Assembly (NCBI GenBank): GCA_015520145.1
Contig: WAQR01000009.1
Span: 1-17,456, forward strand
Source: Candidatus Hydrothermarchaeota archaeon
GTDB taxonomy: Archaea; Hydrothermarchaeota; Hydrothermarchaeia; Hydrothermarchaeales; WAQR01
Length of the DNA: 17,456 bases
Reading direction: 5' to 3'
In this document: piece after piece, positions 6,064-13,600 of the stretch
Layout of the letters: the number at the start of each line of letters is the position of its first letter
Numbering within the stretch: the first letter of the stretch is position 1
Translations under genes and position numbers: made by a program
The notes under the pieces: generated by a model
Database searches by the model: none
What the model was told of the DNA's origin: nothing
Seen by the model: only the letters and a program-made list of their open reading frames with translations

Positions 6064-8958
6064 TCATTCTTTTTTAATCGGTCTTGATATTACCAGGATC
6101 TTAAATATTATTCCTAAAATTAACAATGAAAATATAAGGACTGCAATGACCTGTTTCCTGGAGAGGTTGAGCCCTTCAGGCCCCTTATCTTCAGACTGTC
6201 CTTCCACCTCATGTCCTGGCTGGCCTTTTCCTTTACCAGGTATCTTCTTTTCTGCCGCTACAACTTCCAGTCCAAGACCGGCAGATCGTTCCTGGTATTC
6301 TTCTCCAAGCATATCGAACCATTTAACTGTCGCACCATCGAAGTTGTAGCTCCCCTCTGTGTTAGGTTTCAATCTGTAACTGAACGAGACCTCATCTCCT
6401 GGCTTTAATTCTGCTATTTCCTTTGTTACGTTGCCGATGGTCTCGAATCCTGCCGCGGGTTTTGTGTCGGTGATTCTGATTCCAATGGCATTATCCTCTC
6501 CGACATTCTTCACAGATACTGTGATATTGACATAACCTGACAGGTTTACTTTCGAAATGTCAGATGATTTGGTTATTTTAAGTCTTGGGCCTTTTACCAG
6601 CAGGTTGAATGAATCTGTGACCACATTCCCGTCATACCTGATTGTAAACGGTATCTCATACTGGCCTGACCTTGTACCTCGAACCAGGAACGGTATGGTC
6701 TTTTCTTCATTGATATCAAGGCTCCCGTTCCAGTTCATATCCCCTGAAAACCAGTACCAGGTATCGTTTGCCATTCTTAACATGGCATCTATCCTGCCTG
6801 TCCAGTTTGTGTCATTGCTTGCGATTTCCATGCCGGCAGGTACTGATATACTGATTGTGAGATTGTCCAGCGCGGCAAATCCCGTACTCTTCAGTTTTAT
6901 AAAGGCATTGCCAAAATCTTTGATGTCTATCTCCTTTGGTGCGCCGGGTGTTACTGTCAGCCTCTTTTTTTCTATTGTTACTATTATGTACGCGGGTTTT
7001 GCCTTTACGACCGTTATATTTGTGGTTATATTTTTTGAAAGGGTATTTCCCAGAGGATCTGTGTAATTTACGGTCGTGACAATTGTAAATACCCTGTCTT
7101 CGTCAACGTCAGGGGCGCGGAGTACAAGGGAGTATGTCTTATTGATCTGGTTCAAACCCCTGCTCGACCCGTCAGGATAATATCCTGCCTCGAGTTCTGG
7201 CAGATAGTAATACGGCTGACCTTTCAGGATCTCGCCGCCGTACTCGAATTCTACCACCTTCAATTTGGATGTGTTAATTATCGTGAAAACATCTCTTACA
7301 GAATCGCTGCCGTTGTTTGCAATAGTGATATTTAACTCAAATTCCGCACCTCCAAGTACCCTGGTATAACTGCTGTGGTTGATGGTTATGTTGTGATATA
7401 ATCCATAAAATCTGTCTTTGGTGTTAAATTTCACCTCTTCTGGAATATTGGTGCAATACTTTAACTCAGTACCCTGGACGTCTACCGGGGGTTTGAAAGA
7501 GACTGGATCAACATCCATGTAACTCGCGTCTGTTTTGAGGGTTATGTTCCCGTGTCTTACTACTTTTGCAGTGTAACTGTATGTGGCCTCCTCATCTGGG
7601 TTCAGGTCACCTTTCCAGGAGGTTGTCCCGTTCGCCTCTATCCCGCTGAGGATTTCTCTTACGATAACTCCCCGCGCTACAGCATTCCCCCGATTCCTGA
7701 TTTTCACAGTTACTTCTGCTGACCTGTTGATCCATATCTCTTTTGTACTGTTTATGACCCCGCTTCGTGTTCTGTTCTTCCACCATGTCGCAGGGTCTAT
7801 TGACCAGGTCGTGGTACCGGCCATGACATTTTTTGTCGGGTCTATTAACCACGGGATTCCATCGATTTCTTTTTGTATTGAGAGGAATGGAGAGAATCTG
7901 ATTGTCTCGTTGTTTGAATACGAGACATATTTATTTCCAAACCTGTCCTCATAATCCACCTGGCTCGATGCCTGGCAGATGATGGGGTCGTCTGAAATGA
8001 TGTGATAATAAAATATTTTTGTGTCCCTATCATATATGCTGCCGTTCCAGGATGTTGTACCTCTCGTTACTTCCAGGTAGGGCGGGATATTCGCGCTCCA
8101 TTCAACGTTGTATGCCGCGGTATCCGCGGTATTGTTGAGCGTTACCATGACCCTGGATTCTCTTCCAGGATTGGTCAGTGTCCAGTTACTTGTACTTCGT
8201 TCGATTTCAATGACTGTTGGGACAATCTCGATTTCGACAGGATAGTACTCTGTGTATCTGCCGGTCTTCCCTGTCTGGATATTTTCGTCAAAGTATTCAA
8301 GTTTCAGGTACAGGGTGTAGTTGAATACCTTTCTTACGTCAGGTGTTTTTAATGTGTATTCGAGGCTGGTGGTGTCACCGCCAGAACATAATGTTGAAAT
8401 GTTCTTTACGTCTGTATCGATGATCTTGAAGTCGCCAAACTGCGGGGTCACTGTTATGCCTTTTGCATCCAGTTCGCCTGTGTTTTTTAGTAAGAATTCT
8501 GCGTAAAATACCTCGTTTGGCATCAGTTCTATCCGACCGCTTTCACTTGTCAGTATGTCTATGTTTGTTAAATTGACGCTTAGGTTGGCTCTCTGGGGGG
8601 TGTAGATGGTGATATTCGCTCTGTCCGGCGGGATGATGTTGTGAAGTTCAATCATTATTTTCTGGTCTTTTAGCCTGTTGTCTTCACCAACCTGGATTGT
8701 ACTGGTCAGATAGTCGCTTGACCTTTTTGATATTGTAACTTCAATACCCACGTCCCCGATTATCCTGGTGACCTTTATTTTGAAGTCTTCGACTGTAACA
8801 GAATCCCCAAGACCTACACCGCCTGTGAAGTTGTGGTATCTTTCCTGCCATCCAAGATATTTTCCCTGTACAGGCTCAGGACAGCTCGCGCTGGCTGTTG
8901 GAATCAAGACAAATGCTGAGATGAAAATTATCAGAACCGGGATAATATGCTTTGTCAT
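6064..8958 (-). CDS. Large surface protein of repeated Ig-like (CARDB/NEW3-like) domains
   Basis: This 964-residue protein begins with a signal peptide (1-24, ending TASA). After a unique N-terminal domain come about six beta-sandwich segments of 100-140 residues. Typical strands are FYAEFLLKNTGELDAKGI, VMVTLNNTADTAAYNV, VTVKIRNRGNAVARGVIV, LNITIANNGSDSVRDV and ITVSVKNVGEDNAIGI, which fit the N-terminal half of CARDB or NEW3-like folds. A TTSWNG/TTSWKG/DTNWTG motif recurs within three of them. N-x-S/T sequons are very frequent. Near the C-terminus is a charged Gly/Pro-rich linker, then one membrane helix (about 937-957) and a basic tail, so the protein stands outside the cell anchored by its C-terminus. 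The end does not match the PGF-CTERM sorting signal. It is the first gene of a likely operon with tetraheme cytochrome copy 2, which makes a scaffold or S-layer-associated role plausible (inference). Confidence 0.8.
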   Translation of the reverse strand: MTKHIIPVLIIFISAFVLIPTASASCPEPVQGKYLGWQERYHNFTGGVGLGDSVTVEDFKIKVTRIIGDVGIEVTISKRSSDYLTSTIQVGEDNRLKDQKIMIELHNIIPPDRANITIYTPQRANLSVNLTNIDILTSESGRIELMPNEVFYAEFLLKNTGELDAKGITVTPQFGDFKIIDTDVKNISTLCSGGDTTSLEYTLKTPDVRKVFNYTLYLKLEYFDENIQTGKTGRYTEYYPVEIEIVPTVIEIERSTSNWTLTNPGRESRVMVTLNNTADTAAYNVEWSANIPPYLEVTRGTTSWNGSIYDRDTKIFYYHIISDDPIICQASSQVDYEDRFGNKYVSYSNNETIRFSPFLSIQKEIDGIPWLIDPTKNVMAGTTTWSIDPATWWKNRTRSGVINSTKEIWINRSAEVTVKIRNRGNAVARGVIVREILSGIEANGTTSWKGDLNPDEEATYSYTAKVVRHGNITLKTDASYMDVDPVSFKPPVDVQGTELKYCTNIPEEVKFNTKDRFYGLYHNITINHSSYTRVLGGAEFELNITIANNGSDSVRDVFTIINTSKLKVVEFEYGGEILKGQPYYYLPELEAGYYPDGSSRGLNQINKTYSLVLRAPDVDEDRVFTIVTTVNYTDPLGNTLSKNITTNITVVKAKPAYIIVTIEKKRLTVTPGAPKEIDIKDFGNAFIKLKSTGFAALDNLTISISVPAGMEIASNDTNWTGRIDAMLRMANDTWYWFSGDMNWNGSLDINEEKTIPFLVRGTRSGQYEIPFTIRYDGNVVTDSFNLLVKGPRLKITKSSDISKVNLSGYVNITVSVKNVGEDNAIGIRITDTKPAAGFETIGNVTKEIAELKPGDEVSFSYRLKPNTEGSYNFDGATVKWFDMLGEEYQERSAGLGLEVVAAEKKIPGKGKGQPGHEVEGQSEDKGPEGLNLSRKQVIAVLIFSLLILGIIFKILVISRPIKKE

Positions 8959-8980
8959 ACATCCAAGAGTTGTTTTTTTC

Positions 8981-8990
8981 TCTTAATAAT
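8981..8990 (-). promoter_or_regulatory. Possible TATA box of the surface protein operon
   Basis: ATTATTAAGA on the minus strand is centred about 28 bases before ATG 8958, which would give a nearly leaderless transcript. No good ribosome site precedes the ATG, in keeping with that. Confidence 0.35.
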
Positions 8991-9062
8991 CTTTCTGTCT
9001 AAACGACTGGTGGCAGGTTGTCGAATATGATTATTAGTATGGGTACTGTTTCATTCCATAAT

Positions 9063-9072
9063 CTATATATAT
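9063..9072 (+). promoter_or_regulatory. TATA box of the mqn operon
   Basis: CTATATATAT is centred about 29 bases before ATG 9096. Transcription would then begin close to the ATG, giving a leaderless message, and the upstream TTG (9018) would lie outside the transcript. Confidence 0.5.
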
Positions 9073-9095
9073 CCCTACCTGGCAGTGGTAAATCC

Positions 9096-10268
9096 ATGGT
9101 CAATTATTCACCAGCCAGCCCTTCACTGAAATCTATTCTCAACGAATATAGAGACGACGATATCATAGATATAGTCAGGAGGGCGATATCCGGCGAGGAA
9201 CTCGACCGCAGGGACGGTATCGCCCTTTTCAAGTCAGATAACCTCTTTCTTATCGGTGCTACTGCCAACGAACTGAGAAGACGCAGTGTCGGCGACACGG
9301 TCACCTTTGTTATAAACAGGCATATAAACTATACAAATGTCTGCGTCTCAAAATGCGCATTTTGCGCATACTACAGGGAAGAGGGGCAGCCCGGCGCTTA
9401 CACCATGTCAATGTCTGAGATTATGAAACGGATTGATGACTCGTCTGACCTCGGCATCACAGAGCTCCATATCGTCGGCAGCCACCATCCTGATATGCCG
9501 TTCGAATTCTATGAAGACATGATACGAGAGATAAAATCAAAGTATCCGGATATCCATATCCAGGGTTTTACCGCAGCAGAGATCAGGTACTTCTCGGATA
9601 TATCAGGACTGAGTGTCAGGGAGGTCATTGAAAGGCTCATAAAGGCAGGGCTTGGCAGCATCCCGGGTGGCGGGGCAGAGATATTCAATGAGGACTTAAG
9701 GAAGAGGATATGCCCGAACAAGGTTTCAGGCAGGGGCTGGATAGAGGTCATGCAGGAGGCACACCGCCTGGGCCTGAAAAGCAATGCCACGATGCTGTTC
9801 GGCCATATCGAGACCTATGAGGACAGGGTTGACCACCTCATAAGATTGAGAGAGGCACAGAAAGAGACAGGCGGGTTTCAGGCGTTTATCCCGCTCCCGT
9901 TCCATCCGAAAAACACCGCACTTTTAAGAGACGGGCTTGTGGATGAGGACGGGCCTACAGGGGTCGATGTCCTAAAGACCATTGCAATCTCCAGAATCAT
10001 GCTAAACGGTTATATCGATAATATCAGGGCATTCTGGATAATGACCGGTAAAAAGCTTGCCCAGATATCGCTCCATTACGGTGCAAATGACCTGGACGGG
10101 ACTGTTATCGAAGAGCGGATTACACATGCTGCAGGCGGGGATACAGAGGAATATCTCCCGGTATCCAGCATAGTCAGGATGATTAGAGAAGCGGGCAGGA
10201 CACCTGCCATGCGCACGACAACCCACGAGATACTAAAGGTCTACGATTACGTCAACAGTTGCGATTAG
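9096..10268 (+). CDS. mqnE: Aminofutalosine synthase MqnE
   Basis: This radical SAM enzyme joins the MqnA product to S-adenosylmethionine to make aminofutalosine, an early step of the futalosine route to menaquinone. With the start at 9096 it has 390 residues. The iron-sulfur motif is CVSKCAFC (Cys83, 87, 90) after NRHINYTN. Family blocks that separate MqnE from MqnC, CofG and CofH are visible: FTAAEI, IPGGGAEIF, LKSNATMLFGHIET, GGFQAFIPLPFHP, NIRAFWIMTG and DLDGTVIEERITHAAG. The open frame extends to a TTG at 9018, but those 26 residues do not resemble the family, and a TATA box lies inside that stretch, so 9096 is preferred. It is the first gene of an operon with mqnA (33 bases later) and mqnC. 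Divergent from the surface protein gene. Confidence 0.92.
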   Translation: MVNYSPASPSLKSILNEYRDDDIIDIVRRAISGEELDRRDGIALFKSDNLFLIGATANELRRRSVGDTVTFVINRHINYTNVCVSKCAFCAYYREEGQPGAYTMSMSEIMKRIDDSSDLGITELHIVGSHHPDMPFEFYEDMIREIKSKYPDIHIQGFTAAEIRYFSDISGLSVREVIERLIKAGLGSIPGGGAEIFNEDLRKRICPNKVSGRGWIEVMQEAHRLGLKSNATMLFGHIETYEDRVDHLIRLREAQKETGGFQAFIPLPFHPKNTALLRDGLVDEDGPTGVDVLKTIAISRIMLNGYIDNIRAFWIMTGKKLAQISLHYGANDLDGTVIEERITHAAGGDTEEYLPVSSIVRMIREAGRTPAMRTTTHEILKVYDYVNSCD

Positions 10269-10301
10269 GAGGTTGTCAGGGCTGCTATAGAGGTTGTTAT
10301 T

Positions 10302-11219
10302 ATGATGGTTGTTGGCAAGACACATTTTAAAAACACAGACTTCATATATTATCCAATCACAGACGGGATGGTGGATGGAACGATTGATGGAACAGGAGGT
10401 AGAGATGGAGGTAGAGATAGAGGTGGAGATAGAGATGGAGATAGGACGATATCTGCCAACGGGACGACATACGTGAGGGCACACCCGCCGGCACTTGGAA
10501 AGATGCTGACAGCAGGGGATGTTGATATCGCACCTGCCTCGTCTATAATCTATGCAAAGAACTACCGCTCATTCTATATTTTACCTGATTTTAGCATCAG
10601 CGGATACGGCAGGACGATGAGCATACTCCTGTTCTCTGACAGGATAACGGATTTTGAAGAACTTGAAGGGAAGACGATAGCCCTACCTGAGACGTCTGCC
10701 AGCTCGGTTGCGCTTTTGGACATTTTGTTGAAGATGCGGGGAATAAATGCCAGATACATCCCGAATGAAAAGCCAGATCTAAACGTGATGCTGAAAAAAG
10801 CCGATGCCGCACTCCTTATAGGAGACCATGCACTTACTGCAAATTTCAATGGAGCGCAGGTCATGTGCGATCTTGGCGAGGAATGGAAAAAAGAGACAGG
10901 CCATAAAATGGTGTATGCCCTGTGGATTATTGGGAAACGTGCTGCGGAAGTGAAAAGGGACGAGGTTCTACGATTTTACCGGGTACTTGTCAGGTCAAGG
11001 GAAGAGGCGATGCGTGGGATAGATACAATCGCGTGTGTAATGGCGGAGAAGATCGGTGTCGGGAAAGATTTTATGAAGACCCATCTCAGGACACTTGACT
11101 ACCACCTGGACGCAGGGGGGATTAGGGGGCTAGAGGAATTCTTTGCATTGGCATATAAGTACGGGATCCTCAAGGAAGCGGCACGTCTAAAATTTTTTGA
11201 TGTCGGGTCAGGGAGATGA
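10302..11219 (+). CDS. mqnA: Chorismate dehydratase MqnA with a repeat insertion
   Basis: MqnA removes water from chorismate to give 3-enolpyruvylbenzoate, the first step of the futalosine menaquinone pathway. It is a cytoplasmic protein of periplasmic-binding-protein fold. The 305 residues show the family blocks HFKNTDFIYYP (8-18, matching the usual YxNxxP region with Asn11), LTAGDVDIAPASSIIYAKN (69-87), ILPDFSISGYG (93-103), LPETSASSVALLDILL (128-143) and AALLIGDHAL (169-178). Between the first two blocks lies an insertion of about 25-30 residues with (GGRD)(GGRD)(RGGD)(RDGD) encoded by a 12-bp DNA repeat; I know of no such insertion in the family. The frame is intact and the downstream motifs are sound, so it is probably functional. 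GAGGT stands seven bases before the ATG. Its stop overlaps the mqnC start as ATGA. Confidence 0.88.
   Translation: MMVVGKTHFKNTDFIYYPITDGMVDGTIDGTGGRDGGRDRGGDRDGDRTISANGTTYVRAHPPALGKMLTAGDVDIAPASSIIYAKNYRSFYILPDFSISGYGRTMSILLFSDRITDFEELEGKTIALPETSASSVALLDILLKMRGINARYIPNEKPDLNVMLKKADAALLIGDHALTANFNGAQVMCDLGEEWKKETGHKMVYALWIIGKRAAEVKRDEVLRFYRVLVRSREEAMRGIDTIACVMAEKIGVGKDFMKTHLRTLDYHLDAGGIRGLEEFFALAYKYGILKEAARLKFFDVGSGR
10395..10442 (+). repeat. Four 12-bp purine-rich tandem units inside mqnA
   Basis: The units are GGAGGTAGAGAT, GGAGGTAGAGAT, AGAGGTGGAGAT and AGAGATGGAGAT: the first two identical, the others differing at two or three bases. They are in frame and give the tetrapeptides GGRD, GGRD, RGGD and RDGD. 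Apart from T every base is a purine on the plus strand. The preceding bases (about 10367-10393) carry looser GATGGAAC-like copies. Confidence 0.9.
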
Positions 11220-12319
11220 CGAGCATAAGAAGCGATATTGACCAGGTTGTTGAGAAGGCGGTTTTAAAAGAGCCGCTGACTGTGGAGGATGGGAAGGCCC
11301 TGTTTGAAACCTCAAATTTGTTGACCCTGGGCATGGCGGCAGACCGGCTTCGAAAAGATGCATGCGGAGACACTGTAACTTTCGTTATTGACAGGAATAT
11401 CAATTATACCAATATATGTACCAGTGGATGCAAATTCTGTGCATTTTACAGGAAGAGGAACGCAGCAGATGCCTATGTCCTATCAGTTGACGAGATACTG
11501 GAGAAGATAAAGGAAGCAGTAGAACTTGGAGCTACACAGATACTTTTGCAGGGGGGGCTGAACCCTGATTTGCATCTGGAATATTATGAGGAGATCCTCA
11601 GGAAGGCAAGAGAGAAGTTCCCTGGAGTTCAAAGACATTTTTTCTCTCCAAGTGAGATCCATTTTATGGCAGATGTATCCGGGAACTCGGTAAAGGAGGT
11701 TCTGGCAAGATTAAAAGATGCAGGGCTTTCGAGCATCCCTGGAGGCGGTGCGGAGATCCTGGATGACAGGGTGAGGAAGGAGGTGAGCCCCAATAAGATT
11801 GGCTGGAGAGCCTGGAAAGATGTGATGGTAACCGCACACAGGATGGGCATCCCAACGACTGCGACAATGGTCTACGGGCTGCTGGAGACAATCGAAGAGA
11901 GGGTTAGACATATCATGAGGATAAGGGAGATCCAGGATGAGACACATGGATTTACAGCCTTTATCCCGTGGAGTTTTCAGGCAGGGAATACCAGGCTTGC
12001 AGAGGAGTTTGCGGAGAGGGATATGGATCCTGGTGGGGTGGATTACCTGAAGATGGTGGCGGTTTCTCGAATCCTGCTTGATGGTGCAATTAATAATATC
12101 CAGGTCTCGTGGGTGACGCAGGGGGTGAATGTTGCACAGGTCGCATTGAGTTATGGTGCAAACGATTTTGGCGGGACGATGATTGAGGAGAATGTTGTAA
12201 AGGCTGCCGGGGCAAAGATCCAGTACCTGCCGCCTGAGAAGATTGTGAGGATTATAAAGGCTGCAGGGAGACCTGCTGCGAGGAGGGATACGCTGTACAG
12301 GGTAATTGAGGAGTATTAG
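11216..12319 (+). CDS. mqnC: Dehypoxanthine futalosine cyclase MqnC
   Basis: This radical SAM enzyme closes the ring of dehypoxanthine futalosine to form cyclic dehypoxanthine futalosine on the way to menaquinone. The 367 residues are of normal length. The cluster motif is CTSGCKFC (Cys68, 72, 75) after RNINYTN. Further family blocks are ILLQGGLNPDLHLEYYE, SSIPGGGAEIL, PTTATMVYGLLET, IQDETHGFTAFIPWSFQ, NIQVSWVTQG and NDFGGTMIEENVV. The FIPWSFQ and SWVTQG blocks mark MqnC rather than MqnE or the F420 enzymes CofG/CofH. The gene overlaps mqnA by four bases (ATGA), so translation is coupled. Genes for the steps between MqnE and MqnC (deaminase or MqnB hydrolase) and for MqnD are not in the window. 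Confidence 0.93.
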   Translation: MTSIRSDIDQVVEKAVLKEPLTVEDGKALFETSNLLTLGMAADRLRKDACGDTVTFVIDRNINYTNICTSGCKFCAFYRKRNAADAYVLSVDEILEKIKEAVELGATQILLQGGLNPDLHLEYYEEILRKAREKFPGVQRHFFSPSEIHFMADVSGNSVKEVLARLKDAGLSSIPGGGAEILDDRVRKEVSPNKIGWRAWKDVMVTAHRMGIPTTATMVYGLLETIEERVRHIMRIREIQDETHGFTAFIPWSFQAGNTRLAEEFAERDMDPGGVDYLKMVAVSRILLDGAINNIQVSWVTQGVNVAQVALSYGANDFGGTMIEENVVKAAGAKIQYLPPEKIVRIIKAAGRPAARRDTLYRVIEEY

Positions 12320-12518
12320 GTTTAAAACGTAGTATCGGTTTAATACAACTGGATGTATCCATAACAAAATCACTAAAACGCCAATACTGTCTCCTGTCCA
12401 TCAGGCAACAGGTGGCGAAGTTAAGAGGAAACTAAAGGAATACCATCTGGACGAAATCAATCATCTATCCCTTACTGACCGAAAACTAATATAGGGAGAC
12501 CCAACCATAGTAGGTGAA
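12320..12518. other. Gap between mqnC and the protease gene
   Basis: No clear gene or terminator was found. The plus-strand frame 12333-12491 is open for 53 codons without an ATG and reads as a plausible soluble peptide (with EVKRKLKEYHLDEI), possibly the remains of a gene, but nothing recognisable. The last 33 bases hold the promoter of the next gene. Confidence 0.4.
12486..12494 (+). promoter_or_regulatory. Possible TATA box of the CPBP protease gene
   Basis: CTAATATAG is centred about 29 bases before ATG 12519. The only Shine-Dalgarno-like string (GGTGA) is one base from the ATG, too close to work, which fits a leaderless message. Confidence 0.35.
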
Positions 12519-13238
12519 ATGAATTTGAATCGCTGGTATCACAGTATAGAAGTGAATCGCCGTCTTAGAAGCATCCGGCGCTTAGAAGGTGCCTGGAGAT
12601 ATGTCATACCTTTTATTTTCTACATCTTTGCAGGAGATATCACCCGCCTCCTGTTCATAGGTCTTGATGAGTACCACATATATATCGGATATATAATTAG
12701 AACCATCGTTGTTGGCTACATCCTCTTTAAATCCCTAAATCTATACCCCGAACTCTCAAAGAGGTATCGCAAAATTGATAGCACAACGTTGTTTACTGGA
12801 TTAACGATATTCATACTTTGGGTAGGACTCCAAGGACAGTATCCAACATTTTTCAGTTCAGACACCTATTATGACCCGACCATATTTGATACATATATAG
12901 CCATCTTTCTTATACTGATTCGTTTAATTGGAAGCGTTCTCGTTGCACCATTAATCGAGGAGCTCTTCATCAGGTCATTTTTTATACGGTACATTATAAA
13001 CTCGAAATGGGAAAATGTACCTATGGGAACATATACTCTAGAATCTTTTTTGATAGTCACGCTGATATTCGGGTTTTCCCATTTCCAGTGGCTTTCAGGG
13101 ATACTCACGGCAGTACTGTTAAATCTCCTGCTGTACAATAAAAAGAGCGTATTTCCCTGTATTATAGCACATGGGACAGCTAATCTTTTGTTATTTATTT
13201 ATGTGATTTATACAAACGACTGGTCTTTCTATACCTAG
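12519..13238 (+). CDS. CPBP (CAAX/Abi-type) intramembrane metalloprotease
   Basis: This 239-residue polytopic membrane protein has about six to seven hydrophobic segments. It carries the three motifs of the CPBP family: EELFIR (147-152, EExxxR), FGFSH (184-188, FxxxH) and AHGTANLLL (217-225, HxxxN-type). These supply the glutamates and histidines of a metal-dependent protease within the membrane. The stretch from VAPLIEELF through WENVPMGTY to KKSVFPCIIAHG closely resembles the CAAX-protease-like proteins linked to exosortase/PEP-CTERM systems (from memory of that family; not checked). No sortase gene or sorting signal is visible nearby. Substrate unknown. It appears to be a single-gene unit with its own promoter. 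Confidence 0.8.
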   Translation: MNLNRWYHSIEVNRRLRSIRRLEGAWRYVIPFIFYIFAGDITRLLFIGLDEYHIYIGYIIRTIVVGYILFKSLNLYPELSKRYRKIDSTTLFTGLTIFILWVGLQGQYPTFFSSDTYYDPTIFDTYIAIFLILIRLIGSVLVAPLIEELFIRSFFIRYIINSKWENVPMGTYTLESFLIVTLIFGFSHFQWLSGILTAVLLNLLLYNKKSVFPCIIAHGTANLLLFIYVIYTNDWSFYT

Positions 13239-13283
13239 CCATAGCCATTATCTAAGTCCATGATAGTGGGCCTTCCTTATAAT

Positions 13284-13373
13284 TCACTTAGGTTTACTGC
13301 TTAAAAGATTTAAAAACAACCATGCAAGTGCACCTACAAGGATGACTCCTAACGCCACAATTTGTATGCTCAT
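13284..13373 (-). CDS. 29-residue single-pass membrane miniprotein
   Basis: The gene encodes MSIQIVALGVILVGALAWLF followed by LNLLSSKPK. One hydrophobic helix (about residues 3-25) is followed by a short basic tail, so the N-terminus would face out and the tail stay in the cytoplasm by the positive-inside rule. A perfect ribosome site, GAGGTGA, stands six bases before the ATG. That site, the amphiphilic composition and the position in an otherwise empty gap make it likely real despite its size. It does not match a small subunit that I can name. It lies downstream of the permease gene on the same strand, 227 bases away, and could be a separate unit. Confidence 0.65.
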   Translation of the reverse strand: MSIQIVALGVILVGALAWLFLNLLSSKPK

Positions 13374-13379
13374 TTTCTA

Positions 13380-13386
13380 TCACCTC
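13380..13386 (-). promoter_or_regulatory. Perfect ribosome binding site of the miniprotein
   Basis: GAGGTGA on the minus strand, six bases before ATG, is fully complementary to the usual archaeal 16S rRNA 3' end. It is the main support for the 29-codon gene. Confidence 0.65.
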
Positions 13387-13600
13387 AGTAGTTATACTTA
13401 TTTTAATAACTCCCTCAAAATAACCTATCAAGTCCCAAAGTAAGCCCAAACACCTCCCAAATGCGTCAGTATAAACTATCTTAGGATAGTTATTTGAGAT
13501 ATTACTTGCACACAGCGAGGATTAGCAGGCTGGAAAGTAAGGTCATTGCCTGAGTTTAATTTGGTTTTATTGCCTTTTAGGCTACACAAAAAGTGTGGGG
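13387..13600. other. Non-coding gap with a hairpin
   Basis: No gene was found in these 214 bases. AACTATC-TTAG-GATAGTT (13474-13491) is a 7-bp perfect stem with a four-base loop. Just after the permease stop (minus strand) are two small hairpins, ACAC/GTGT (13584-13596) and GCCT/AGGC (13572-13582). They may slow transcription, but no T run follows. Confidence 0.4.

Noticed and set aside
9018..9095. Upstream TTG extension of mqnE containing LPGSGKS, which looks like a P-loop
   Set aside because: The 26 residues do not resemble MqnE, a TATA box lies within them, and there is no nucleotide-binding fold around the string. It is translated promoter DNA.
10394..10445. Purine-rich repeat as a CRISPR array
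   Set aside because: Units are 12 bp, contiguous, without spacers and within an intact coding frame.
9096..12319. The two radical SAM genes as CofG/CofH (F420 synthesis)
   Set aside because: The SNATMLFGHIET and DLDGTVIEERITHAAG blocks fit MqnE, FIPWSFQ and SWVTQG fit MqnC, and mqnA lies between them.
13441..13600. Very short frames on the minus strand (for example a 14-codon frame starting MTLLSSLL)
   Set aside because: No ribosome site at proper spacing and too short to support.
13572..13600. Terminator for the AI-2E permease gene
   Set aside because: Two small hairpins follow the stop, but stems are short and no T run follows, so it is only noted within the gap description.
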